Below, in pieces: positions 1 to 6,089 of a DNA stretch of 8,812 bases; position 1 is the stretch's first letter; each line of letters begins with the position of its first letter. Under the pieces are notes generated by a model. That model was not told the DNA's origin. It saw only the letters and a list, made by a program, of their open reading frames with translations, and did not search any database. Location of the stretch: NCBI GenBank assembly GCA_019137115.1, contig JAGVSV010000135.1, positions 1-8,812 on the forward strand, given 5' to 3'. The translations under genes and the position numbers were made by a program. The DNA is from Bacillota bacterium. Lineage in GTDB: Bacteria > Bacillota > Clostridia > Christensenellales > Aristaeellaceae.

Positions 1-105
1 ACGCTGTCCGGGTTTGCCCTGGGGTGGGGCAAGGCGTCCGGCGGGGTGCTCAAAAACCACCTGCCCAAGGCGTTGCGGGGCGTGCGGCGGCCCATCGATG
101 AGTAA
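1..105 (+). CDS. C-terminal end of a probable RsmF-type rRNA (cytosine-5) methyltransferase, partial
   Basis: Only the last 34 codons lie in the window; the frame is open from base 1 to a TAA at 103-105. The peptide has the pattern G-W-G-K (residues 8-11), then G-G-x-L-K-N-H-x-P-K-x-L-R (14-26). I recognise this as the C-terminal signature of Firmicute NOL1/NOP2/Sun-family methyltransferases of the RsmF type, where it belongs to the small RNA-binding domain behind the SAM-dependent catalytic domain. The catalytic part is outside the window, so activity cannot be judged. The gene converges with rpsI, and its stop codon overlaps the U-tract of the rpsI terminator. The identification comes from memory of the motif, with no alignment, so it is moderate. 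Confidence 0.55.
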   Translation, partial: TLSGFALGWGKASGGVLKNHLPKALRGVRRPIDE

Positions 106-138
106 AAACCCCGGCGCACATAAGGCTTGCCGGGGTTT
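104..138 (-). terminator. Intrinsic terminator of the rplM-rpsI operon
   Basis: A perfect 10-bp inverted repeat (AAACCCCGGC at 106-115, GCCGGGGTTT at 129-138) encloses a 13-base loop. Read leftward, the stem is followed by five T residues (complement of 104-108), as expected of a Rho-independent terminator 16 bases after the rpsI stop. Read rightward it is followed only by TTT then GC, so it would serve the converging gene less well. Confidence 0.85.
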
Positions 139-154
139 GCGAAGCGCGGATCGC

Positions 155-544
155 TCAGCGCTTGGAGAACTGGGGGGCGCGGCGCGCGGCCTTTAGGCCG
201 TACTTCTTGCGCTCCTTCATGCGCGGGTCGCGCGTCAGGAACCCGGCCTTTTTCAGGTCAGCCCGCAGCTCGGGGTTGGCTTTGGTCAGCGCGCGGCTGA
301 TGCCGTGGCGGATGGCACCGGACTGGCCGGTCAGGCCGCCGCCGGTGACATTGACGATCACGTCAAAGCCGCTAACCCTTGTCAGCTCCAGCGGCTGGCG
401 GACGGTCATCTTGAGCGTCTCCAGGCCGAAATAATCATCTAGTTCGCGTTTGTTGATGGTAATCGTGCCGTTGCCGGGAACCAGACGGACCCGCGCAACC
501 GCTTCCTTGCGGCGGCCAACGGCGTTGAAATCTGCTTGTGCCAT
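155..544 (-). CDS. rpsI: 30S ribosomal protein S9 (uS9)
   Basis: This 129-residue protein is a component of the small ribosomal subunit head; its C-terminal tail reaches toward the P-site tRNA. The N-terminal G-R-R-K-E-A-V-A-R-V-R motif (residues 10-20), the central S-G-A-I-R-H-G-I-S-R-A-L motif (about 75-86) and the basic end D-P-R-M-K-E-R-K-K-Y-G followed by terminal S-K-R are diagnostic. The length is normal for the family. The ATG start is preceded by AGGAGG at 557-562, rather far (12 bases), although a purine-rich GGAGAGAGAG run continues toward the start. It follows rplM by 20 bases in the conserved rplM-rpsI pair, so both are expected to be co-transcribed and sensitive to the same leader. 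Confidence 0.98.
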   Translation of the reverse strand: MAQADFNAVGRRKEAVARVRLVPGNGTITINKRELDDYFGLETLKMTVRQPLELTRVSGFDVIVNVTGGGLTGQSGAIRHGISRALTKANPELRADLKKAGFLTRDPRMKERKKYGLKAARRAPQFSKR

Positions 545-564
545 GCTTCTCTCTCTCCTCCTGA

Positions 565-999
565 TCAGTCGACGAGCGCCAGCGGCTCGGGCTTCTGGGC
601 TTGATGCTCATGCTCCGCGCCGGCGTAGATGAACATTTTCTTCGCCATCTTGCGCCCCAGCGGGCCCTTGGGCAGCATGCCCACGATGGCGTGGCGCATG
701 GCGAACTCCGGCTTGTCGGCCATCAGGTTGCGGTAGCTTGTGGCTTTCAGGCCACCCGGATACCCGGAGTGGTGGTAATAGTATTTCTGGTCCAATTTGC
801 GGCCGGTCAGCTTGGCCTTGCCCGCGTTGACGATGATCACATAATCGCCCGTGTCCACATGCGGGGTGAAGGACGGCTTGTGCTTGCCGCGCAGGATGCC
901 GGCAACCTGGCTGGCCAGCCTGCCCAGCGCAACGCCGTCCGCATCAACGACATACCATTTGCGCTCTACAGTTTGCGCATTGGCCATGTAGGTGTTCAA
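565..999 (-). CDS. rplM: 50S ribosomal protein L13 (uL13)
   Basis: This large-subunit protein acts early in 50S assembly. With a TTG start at 999 it has 144 residues, the usual Firmicute length, beginning M-N-T-Y-M-A-N. Family hallmarks are E-R-K-W-Y-V-V-D-A near the start, L-G-R-L-A-S-Q-V-A, G-K-H-K-P-S-F-T-P-H-V-D-T-G-D-Y-V, and the Y-Y-x-H-S-G-Y-P-G-G-L stretch in the middle. I chose this TTG because a full AAGGAGG lies 8 bases upstream (1008-1014) and because homologues begin with the same few residues. A TTG nine codons further up would place the Shine-Dalgarno inside the coding region, and the first ATG (residue 5) is too far from it. The stop overlaps the region just before the rpsI ribosome binding site. 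It is preceded by its own promoter and a structured leader. Confidence 0.97.
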   Translation of the reverse strand: MNTYMANAQTVERKWYVVDADGVALGRLASQVAGILRGKHKPSFTPHVDTGDYVIIVNAGKAKLTGRKLDQKYYYHHSGYPGGLKATSYRNLMADKPEFAMRHAIVGMLPKGPLGRKMAKKMFIYAGAEHEHQAQKPEPLALVD

Positions 1000-1007
1000 G
1001 TGAACTT

Positions 1008-1014
1008 CCTCCTT
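1008..1014 (-). promoter_or_regulatory. rplM: Ribosome binding site deciding the rplM TTG start
   Basis: On the minus strand the sequence is AAGGAGG, complementary to the 16S rRNA 3' end over seven bases and 8 bases before the TTG at 999. It is the only strong site nearby and is what fixes the non-ATG start. Confidence 0.85.
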
Positions 1015-1029
1015 AAGACAAATCAAACA

Positions 1030-1104
1030 ATTCGCTCGGCGCGATGGTCTGCGCGCCTTGCCCGTTCAATAGTCCCGGGGCTAACGGAGCCTATTGATGC
1101 GAAC
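1030..1104 (-). promoter_or_regulatory. Candidate L13 leader RNA (autoregulatory 5' UTR of rplM-rpsI)
   Basis: The transcript between the promoter and the rplM ribosome binding site can form several nested helices. P1 pairs GTTCGC (1099-1104) with GCGAAT (1030-1035). P2 pairs CAATAG (1091-1096) with CTATTG (1067-1072) and contains a small GGCT-CCGTT-AGCC hairpin. P3 pairs GGCGCG (1052-1057) with CGCGCC (1038-1043) around an 8-base loop. The hairpin loop CCGTT (1083-1087) is also complementary to AACGG (1062-1066) just after P2, which would make a pseudoknot. A ribosomal protein L13 leader family in this position is known for Firmicutes; I infer that this is a member, by position and structure and without a covariance model. 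The predicted transcription start (about 1101) falls within the 5' arm of P1, so P1 may be partial. Confidence 0.6.
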
Positions 1105-1107
1105 GCC

Positions 1108-1136
1108 ATCGTACGAAAAAAGGGCGGGTTTGTCAA
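1108..1136 (-). promoter_or_regulatory. Sigma-A type promoter of rplM-rpsI
   Basis: On the minus strand a perfect -35 box TTGACA (1131-1136) is followed by a 17-base spacer containing six Ts and a -10 box TACGAT (1108-1113, five of six consensus bases). The expected start is near 1101, about 100 bases before the rplM start codon. Between this promoter and the end of the upstream penicillin-binding protein gene (1137-1200) I see no convincing intrinsic terminator, so some read-through from upstream is possible. Confidence 0.85.
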
Positions 1137-1200
1137 GCGTTTTGCAAAGGCTTTTTTGGCTTCCGGGGCTTCCACGCGCGAGGTAACCGCTGCTGTCGGA

Positions 1201-3903
1201 TCAATACACCTGCTGGGCGGCGGCCATGGCCTGGGTCAGGCGGCTCATGGCGGTTGTCAGCGTGTCTGCGGTCGGCCCTTGGGTCAGGAGCACCTCCAGC
1301 GCGTTGATGGCGGCCAGCAGCTCGCCGCGTGCCGGATGGGTCTCCGGCAGGGTGGACAGCTGCACCGACGCCTGCGATAACAGCAGGCTGGCGTCGCTCA
1401 TCAGCACCTGCTCCAGCGCGGTGGGCCCCTGCCCTGCCGGCGTCTGGTGCAGCGTGCACGTGGCAGCCGACAGCAGCGCCGCGTTGGCGTTCTGATCACC
1501 GGTAAAGCGCAGCGTGGCGTACGGGCCCAGGTAGTCAATCAGCGCGGAGGCATAGGTGGTGCCCAGCAATGACTGCAAAGGATGCCCGCCGGGCAGCAGC
1601 GTGATGCCGCGCTCAGCGCGCGTTTCGGGCGGACAGTAGAGGCCCGCCAGCATATTGCTGGCCGTGCAGATGGCGGCCTTCATGTGCATCTGACAGTTGT
1701 TCTGCGGCGCGGTTTCCCTCGGCCAGTAGTCGGTCACCGTGCCGTACCCCATCGCGTCGTTGCGGCAGGCGTCGGTGGCCAGCTGCCCGCTGACCGCGCA
1801 GGTGGTCAGCCGCACCAGGCCGTAATCCTCGGCGCTGCCCTCGATGATGTTGCGGTTGGACAAGCCTTTCTGGGTGTGGATCTGCTCCATAAACGTGTTC
1901 CAGAGTTTCGCCGCGCTGTTGCCGCCGGTGGTGCGGCTGGACAGGGACTTGTAGTTGTCATGCCCGATCCAGACGCTGCCGGAGTACCAGCCGGTCAGTC
2001 CGGCAAAGAAAACCCCGCGTTGCTCGCTGTTGGTGCCGGTTTTCCCCGCCACCGTCTGCCCGCGCATCTGCGCCGAGCGCCCGGTGCCCTGCGAGATCGC
2101 CTGCTTCAGAATGTCAATGGTCAGCCACGCGGTGGACGGCCGGAACACCTGCCGCCGCCCCTGGTTTTTGTGGCCGTCGTACAGCACATTGCCGTCGTCA
2201 TCCAGTATGCCCATGAACGTCAGCGGCGCCTGGTAGATCCCCCCGTTGCCCAGCACGCCGAACGCCACGGCCATCTCCACCGGCGTGATGCCGCTGGAGC
2301 CCAACGCCACGCCAAACGGGGTGGCGCTGATGTGGCTTTGATCCACGCCCAGGCGCAGCAGGAAGTCCACCGACCGCTCCACACCCACAAAGGTCATCAA
2401 CGCCTGGGCGGCGGCGGTGTTGTCGCTGCGCACCAGCGCCTCGCGGAAGGTTTCCGGCCCGCGGTAGTTGCTACCGCCGTAGTTGCGCGGCCAGGTATCC
2501 TGCCCGTCGGCGCCCCGCCAGCCCGGTATGGGCGCGGGGATGTTGTAAACAATCGATCCCCCGCCGCCGCCCAACTCAATGGCCGGGGCATAGACCGATA
2601 TGGGCTTGATGGCCGAGCCCACCGGCATGTTCATGTCGGCAGCGCGGTTCAGGGTCTTGCGCTGGGTGGGCGGGGTGCGGCTGCCGACAATGGCCATCAG
2701 TTCGCCGGTGCGGTAGTCCAGCACCACGGCGGCGGCCTGGGGCTGCTCAATCTCATTAAAGGTGCCGTCTGCGTTACGCGCGCGGTAGATGCGGTCATTG
2801 GGGTCGCGCAGCGCCGGCCAGTCCTTGTAGTTGTAGAGCGCCTGCTCCACCGTCTGCTGGATTTGCGTGTCCAGCGCCAGGTACACCTTGTAGCCGCCGG
2901 TGCGCAGCTCGCGCTCCATCGCGTTGCGGTTACGGGATGTGTTTTCCAGCCCGTTGATCACCAGCAGGGTTTTGATGACATCCTTGATCGCATACTCCAC
3001 GTAGTGCACATACGGGTACAGCGCCCGGCTCTCGGGCGATTCGGGCAGCACATGCGCGGTGTCCGGTTTGAGCGCCTCGGTGTATGCTTCGTGCGTGATG
3101 AACTGGTTTTCATACATCATGCGCAGCACATAGTTGGTGCGGTTGTTGGTAATGGACACATAGTCGGTGGTGTCCGACTTGCGCACGTACAGGTTGCGCC
3201 GGGCGTTGTAGTAGTAGGGGTTGGTGGTTATGCCCGCCAGCATGGCGCACTCGCGCAGGGTGAGCTGGTCTAACTCCTTGCCGAAATAGCCGGTGGCCGC
3301 CACTTTGACGCCATAGTAGTTTTCGCCCAGGTAGATGGTGTTCAGGTAGCTTTCCAGGATTTCGTCCTTGGTGTAGCGAGTCTCCAGCTGCAGCGCCAAA
3401 TACGCTTCCTGGATCTTGCGCTTGTAGCTCTGCTCATCGGAGAGCACGGTGTTCTTGATCAGCTGCTGGGTGATCGTGCTGCCGCCCTGCTGGGAGCCGG
3501 TGGCGAAGTTGCGCAAAAACGCGCCCACGATGCGCTTGATGTCCACGCCGCTGTGATTGTAAAATCGCGCGTCCTCCACCGCCACAAAGGCATGCCGCAG
3601 GATCATGGGCATCGTGTTGATGCTGACCATGATGCGGTTTTCGGTGCCCTTGTAATCGGTGATCAGGTTGCCGTCCCGGTCATAGAAAAACGAGGTCTGC
3701 GCCTGGCTGTCGATCTTCTCGATATCCAGCATGGGCGCGGTCTCCACATAGGCTTTGGCGATGCCCAGCACAACGCCGGCGCCCGCCAGCGTCATGACCA
3801 GGCCCAGGATCACCGCCAGGCGGAACGCGCCGATGATCACCGACAGCACAAAGCTGGGTTTGCGCGTGCGCGGTTTGAATAAACGCGAGCGTCCCTCGTT
3901 CAT
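1201..3903 (-). CDS. Class A (bifunctional) penicillin-binding protein, PBP1a-like
   Basis: This protein polymerises lipid II into glycan strands and cross-links the peptides, outside the membrane. It has 900 residues: a basic cytoplasmic N-terminus, one membrane anchor at about 17-48, a GT51 glycosyltransferase domain at about 75-255, and a transpeptidase at about 385-680. GT51 motifs are E-D-A-R-F (catalytic Glu110), G-G-S-T-I-T-Q-Q-L (140-148), R-K-I-Q-E-A (162-167) and the E-S-Y-L-N-T-I-Y-L-G motif ending at 193. Transpeptidase motifs are the nucleophile S430-A-I-K433, S493-D-N495 and K621-T-G623. All catalytic residues are present, so it should be active. A cysteine-rich segment follows (Cys702, 713, 737, 746, 757) with a C-S/A-V-S-G type motif common in clostridial homologues, then an unusual Ala/Leu-rich tail of about 140 residues. 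The ATG has a modest GGAAAGG about 8 bases upstream. It is transcribed away from the repeat protein gene at 4095. Confidence 0.96.
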   Translation of the reverse strand: MNEGRSRLFKPRTRKPSFVLSVIIGAFRLAVILGLVMTLAGAGVVLGIAKAYVETAPMLDIEKIDSQAQTSFFYDRDGNLITDYKGTENRIMVSINTMPMILRHAFVAVEDARFYNHSGVDIKRIVGAFLRNFATGSQQGGSTITQQLIKNTVLSDEQSYKRKIQEAYLALQLETRYTKDEILESYLNTIYLGENYYGVKVAATGYFGKELDQLTLRECAMLAGITTNPYYYNARRNLYVRKSDTTDYVSITNNRTNYVLRMMYENQFITHEAYTEALKPDTAHVLPESPESRALYPYVHYVEYAIKDVIKTLLVINGLENTSRNRNAMERELRTGGYKVYLALDTQIQQTVEQALYNYKDWPALRDPNDRIYRARNADGTFNEIEQPQAAAVVLDYRTGELMAIVGSRTPPTQRKTLNRAADMNMPVGSAIKPISVYAPAIELGGGGGSIVYNIPAPIPGWRGADGQDTWPRNYGGSNYRGPETFREALVRSDNTAAAQALMTFVGVERSVDFLLRLGVDQSHISATPFGVALGSSGITPVEMAVAFGVLGNGGIYQAPLTFMGILDDDGNVLYDGHKNQGRRQVFRPSTAWLTIDILKQAISQGTGRSAQMRGQTVAGKTGTNSEQRGVFFAGLTGWYSGSVWIGHDNYKSLSSRTTGGNSAAKLWNTFMEQIHTQKGLSNRNIIEGSAEDYGLVRLTTCAVSGQLATDACRNDAMGYGTVTDYWPRETAPQNNCQMHMKAAICTASNMLAGLYCPPETRAERGITLLPGGHPLQSLLGTTYASALIDYLGPYATLRFTGDQNANAALLSAATCTLHQTPAGQGPTALEQVLMSDASLLLSQASVQLSTLPETHPARGELLAAINALEVLLTQGPTADTLTTAMSRLTQAMAAAQQVY

Positions 3904-3927
3904 GCCCGGCGCCTTTCCGATGCCCTG

Positions 3928-3938
3928 TTGACTGTCAA
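3928..3938. repeat. 11-bp palindrome TTGAC-T-GTCAA in the penicillin-binding protein 5' leader
   Basis: Perfect inverted 5-base arms around one central base, lying between the predicted transcription start (about 3962) and the start codon of the penicillin-binding protein gene. The same TTGAC half-site occurs in both -35 boxes of the adjacent divergent promoters. It could be an operator half-site pair or a chance resemblance to -35 boxes; no -10 box follows it on either strand. Confidence 0.4.
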
Positions 3939-3968
3939 TGCCACCCTCCGTCCAAATCGCTCCAATGC

Positions 3969-3996
3969 ATTATACCATAGCGGTTTTGGCGGTCAA
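3969..3996 (-). promoter_or_regulatory. Promoter of the penicillin-binding protein gene
   Basis: On the minus strand a -35 box TTGACC (3991-3996) and a perfect -10 box TATAAT (3969-3974) are separated by 16 bases. The -10 is preceded by TGG, giving an extended -10 (TGnTATAAT). The predicted start is near 3962, leaving a leader of about 58 bases. Confidence 0.85.
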
Positions 3997-4003
3997 CGCC
4001 GCC

Positions 4004-4032
4004 TTGACAGCCCCCCGAATGTGCATTAAGAT
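4004..4032 (+). promoter_or_regulatory. Promoter of the immunoglobulin-like repeat protein gene
   Basis: A perfect -35 box TTGACA (4004-4009), a 17-base spacer and a -10 box TAAGAT (4027-4032, four of six consensus bases) predict a start near 4039. The -35 boxes of this and the opposite promoter are only 7 bases apart, so the two cannot easily be occupied independently. The predicted start lies two bases before an ATG at 4041, which argues that translation really begins at the downstream TTG. Confidence 0.7.
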
Positions 4033-4080
4033 GTATCGGAATGAATGCAGAAAGATCCGTTCAGCGCGCTGACGCGCCGG

Positions 4081-4087
4081 AAGGAGG
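4081..4087 (+). promoter_or_regulatory. Ribosome binding site deciding the TTG start at 4095
   Basis: AAGGAGG, a full anti-16S match, ends 7 bases before the TTG at 4095. Starting there gives a protein that opens directly with a typical signal peptide; the ATG 54 bases upstream has no ribosome binding site and would bury the signal peptide behind 18 extra residues. Confidence 0.85.
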
Positions 4088-4094
4088 GACGGGC

Positions 4095-5981
4095 TTGAAC
4101 CATACAAGCTGGGTGAAGCGGGCGTTGCTCGTGGGGTTGATGGCGGTGCTGCTGCTGGGGGTAACGGCGTTTGCCGAATCGCCGCAGCAGGACATCAGTT
4201 TCACGATGTCCGTGGACCCGACCACACTGACCAAGCCGGACGAAGTCACGGTGTCCGTGCGGGTTGCCAACGTGAGCACCGCCGACATCAACACGGCGCT
4301 TTCGCTGTTTGACCCGGACGACAAGCCGGTGACTGACTTTTACGACGGCGGCTCGCTGTATTCGCTGAAGCTCAACGAAGCACGCACATGGCAGGGCAAG
4401 TACACGGTGACCCAGGCGCAGCTGGATCAGGGCAAGATCACCTATACGCTGCGCTATGCAAAGACCGATGCCGAGGGCAGCGTGACGCAGGTGACCCTGC
4501 CGGCGTCCGCCGATATCGCCTTTGCCGGCGAAAAGGCTGACCTGACCGTAACCCGGGTGATTGAGCCCGCGGTTGTGCGCACGGGAAGCGATGTCAAGGT
4601 GATCTATGAACTGGTCAATACCGGAAATGTGCGCCTGACGGACATCCGCGTGCGCGAGAACCGCACGATCTCCACCAACACGCAGACGGTCAACCCATTG
4701 GCGCCGGGTGAGAAAGCCACCGTTACGTTTACCAAGCGCGCGGCGCGGACCGACCTGGAAAGCTCCGCGCTGATCAACTACCGCAAGGACGGCGACCGCA
4801 CCACCCTGCGGGTGACGCTGGACGCGCTGGCCATTCCGATTGCCAAGCCTGGCTTGGCGTACGAGCTGTCGGTGGACCGCGCGGTGGTCAACGTGGGCGA
4901 AACGGTCAACCTGACGCTGACCGTGCGCAACACCGGCAACATCAGCTACTCCAACGTGACGGTCACCGACACCAAGCTGGGCGAAGTGTTCACGGGGCTG
5001 AGCATCCCGGCGGGCGAAACGGTCACCCACACCAAGGAAGTGACGCTGACGGAGTCCTCTGCCTTCAAGTTCACGCTGAACCTGGAGGACAATACCGGCT
5101 CCACGCTCAAGGAAACCACCAACGAGATCAAGATCAGCGCGTACGCCGAGGGGCAGATGATGAAGCTCAACCTGCAGGTGACGCCGGACACGGACACGGT
5201 GACCGCGCTGCCGGGAAAGGTGACGTTCACCATCATCATCACTAACGACAGCAACGCGCCGGCCAAGAACATCAGCATCACGCACGGCGGCACCTCGATT
5301 TATACGATCAGCGAGCTGTCCCCCGGGCAGAGCATGACGCTGCCGCGCGATTTCCTGATCACCCACGCCGGTAAATTCCGCTTTACCGCGTCCGCGCGCG
5401 ACGCGCTGGACAATGTGGTCACGTTTGAATCCCAGGACATCCAGATTGGTTTTACGCCGCCCACCGTTGCGCCCACCCAGGTGGTGGTCGTCACCGTGCC
5501 GCCGCCGGTCACCATCGCGCCCTTAACCCAGGAAACTAAGGACCCGGCGATGCAGACGCTTTGGATCGCCGTAGTCGCCGCCGGCGCGCTGTTCGGCGTG
5601 GCGCTGATCCTGTTCACCATCAGCAGCATCGTGCGCGGCAACGCCCGCAAGCAGAGTGATGCCGCATATGACCACCTGGAAACCTCCTCGCGCCGCGATT
5701 ACACCAACCCCGCCACCTATGAAGGCACGACCTCGGTCGCGGATGAGCCGCCTGCGGACACACCGATTGAGGAAATCAAGCCCATGGCGGAGGGGCTCAG
5801 CCTGGACAACTACCCCGTTGAGGAAACGGCCATCGATGCGGCCGCGGAGGACGCGCCGGTTGCGGAAACTGGCGACAGCTATCAGCTGGTGCGGGAGGCT
5901 GCGCCGCCTGCGGATGCCACCGAGGGCCGCACGCGCCGCGCCGCCAAGCACCAGAAGCTGCCCACCGACGACGCGGAATAA
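4095..5981 (+). CDS. Secreted, membrane-anchored protein with four Ig-like (CARDB/DUF11-type) repeats
   Basis: I do not recognise a named gene. The product has 628 residues. Residues 1-27 form a signal peptide: Lys-Arg, a Leu/Val core, then A-F-A with likely cleavage before Glu28. Four beta-rich repeats of about 100 residues follow (about 32-145, 148-250, 253-351, 356-453). Repeats 2 and 3 share an N-T-G-N motif (residues 185-188 and 289-292), and repeat 4 has N-D-S-N at the equivalent place. An L-x-P-G-E/Q or I-P-A-G-E turn also recurs. This is the style of CARDB, NEW3 or DUF11 domains found in cell-surface proteins. A Pro/Val/Thr linker (454-486), one membrane helix (about 488-513) stopped by R-G-N-A-R-K, and an acidic, Pro/Ala-rich cytoplasmic tail of about 110 residues complete it. 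There is no LPXTG motif or enzyme domain. The divergent penicillin-binding protein suggests a cell-envelope role, by inference only. It is a single-gene unit ending in a strong terminator. Confidence 0.88.
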   Translation: MNHTSWVKRALLVGLMAVLLLGVTAFAESPQQDISFTMSVDPTTLTKPDEVTVSVRVANVSTADINTALSLFDPDDKPVTDFYDGGSLYSLKLNEARTWQGKYTVTQAQLDQGKITYTLRYAKTDAEGSVTQVTLPASADIAFAGEKADLTVTRVIEPAVVRTGSDVKVIYELVNTGNVRLTDIRVRENRTISTNTQTVNPLAPGEKATVTFTKRAARTDLESSALINYRKDGDRTTLRVTLDALAIPIAKPGLAYELSVDRAVVNVGETVNLTLTVRNTGNISYSNVTVTDTKLGEVFTGLSIPAGETVTHTKEVTLTESSAFKFTLNLEDNTGSTLKETTNEIKISAYAEGQMMKLNLQVTPDTDTVTALPGKVTFTIIITNDSNAPAKNISITHGGTSIYTISELSPGQSMTLPRDFLITHAGKFRFTASARDALDNVVTFESQDIQIGFTPPTVAPTQVVVVTVPPPVTIAPLTQETKDPAMQTLWIAVVAAGALFGVALILFTISSIVRGNARKQSDAAYDHLETSSRRDYTNPATYEGTTSVADEPPADTPIEEIKPMAEGLSLDNYPVEETAIDAAAEDAPVAETGDSYQLVREAAPPADATEGRTRRAAKHQKLPTDDAE

Positions 5982-5998
5982 ACAATTTGGTTCCTCAC

Positions 5999-6029
5999 AG
6001 CGGCTTGCCACGCATGGCAGGCCGCTTTT
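5999..6029 (+). terminator. Intrinsic terminator after the repeat protein gene
   Basis: An 11-bp stem with one G-U pair (5999-6009 with 6016-6026), a 6-base loop and a TTTT run at 6026-6029, 17 bases past the stop codon. It separates this gene from the next promoter only 8 bases downstream. Confidence 0.88.
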
Positions 6030-6036
6030 CGGTTCA

Positions 6037-6065
6037 TTGACAAGCGTTGGCGCCCGTTCTATCAT
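6037..6065 (+). promoter_or_regulatory. Promoter of the glycerol-1-phosphate dehydrogenase operon
   Basis: A perfect -35 box TTGACA (6037-6042), a 17-base spacer and a -10 box TATCAT (6060-6065, five of six consensus bases) predict a start near 6072. That is about 20 bases before the ATG pair at 6090/6093 and excludes the in-frame TTG at 6069 as a start from this promoter. Confidence 0.82.
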
Positions 6066-6089
6066 GGCTTGACATCAAGGGAGGGCCGA

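Noticed and set aside
142..163. Inverted repeat AAGCGC/GCGCTT around the rpsI stop codon
   Set aside because: Six bases with a 10-base gap and no U-tract; rpsI coding constraint and GC-rich composition explain it, and the real terminator is next to it.
1137..1200. A terminator for the penicillin-binding protein gene
   Set aside because: The stretch has a direct repeat of GGAAGCC and two homopolymer runs, but I could not build a stem followed by a U-tract on the minus strand.
1582..3273. A 563-codon open frame on the plus strand opposite the penicillin-binding protein gene
   Set aside because: It is rich in Arg, His, Gly and Val with no recognisable domain, has no ribosome binding site of note, and lies wholly antisense to a gene with all catalytic motifs. 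Long antisense frames are expected in GC-rich DNA.
4041..4094. Upstream ATG start for the repeat protein
   Set aside because: It sits about two bases after the predicted transcription start, has no ribosome binding site, and puts 18 residues before a normal signal peptide; the TTG at 4095 follows a full AAGGAGG.
4026..5366. A 446-codon minus-strand open frame opposite the repeat protein gene
   Set aside because: Composition is the low-complexity Arg/Gly/His/Val pattern of a shadow frame, while the opposite strand has promoter, ribosome binding site, signal peptide and terminator.
6069..6089. Upstream TTG start for the dehydrogenase
   Set aside because: It lies before the predicted transcription start and contains the ribosome binding site of the ATG pair at 6090/6093.
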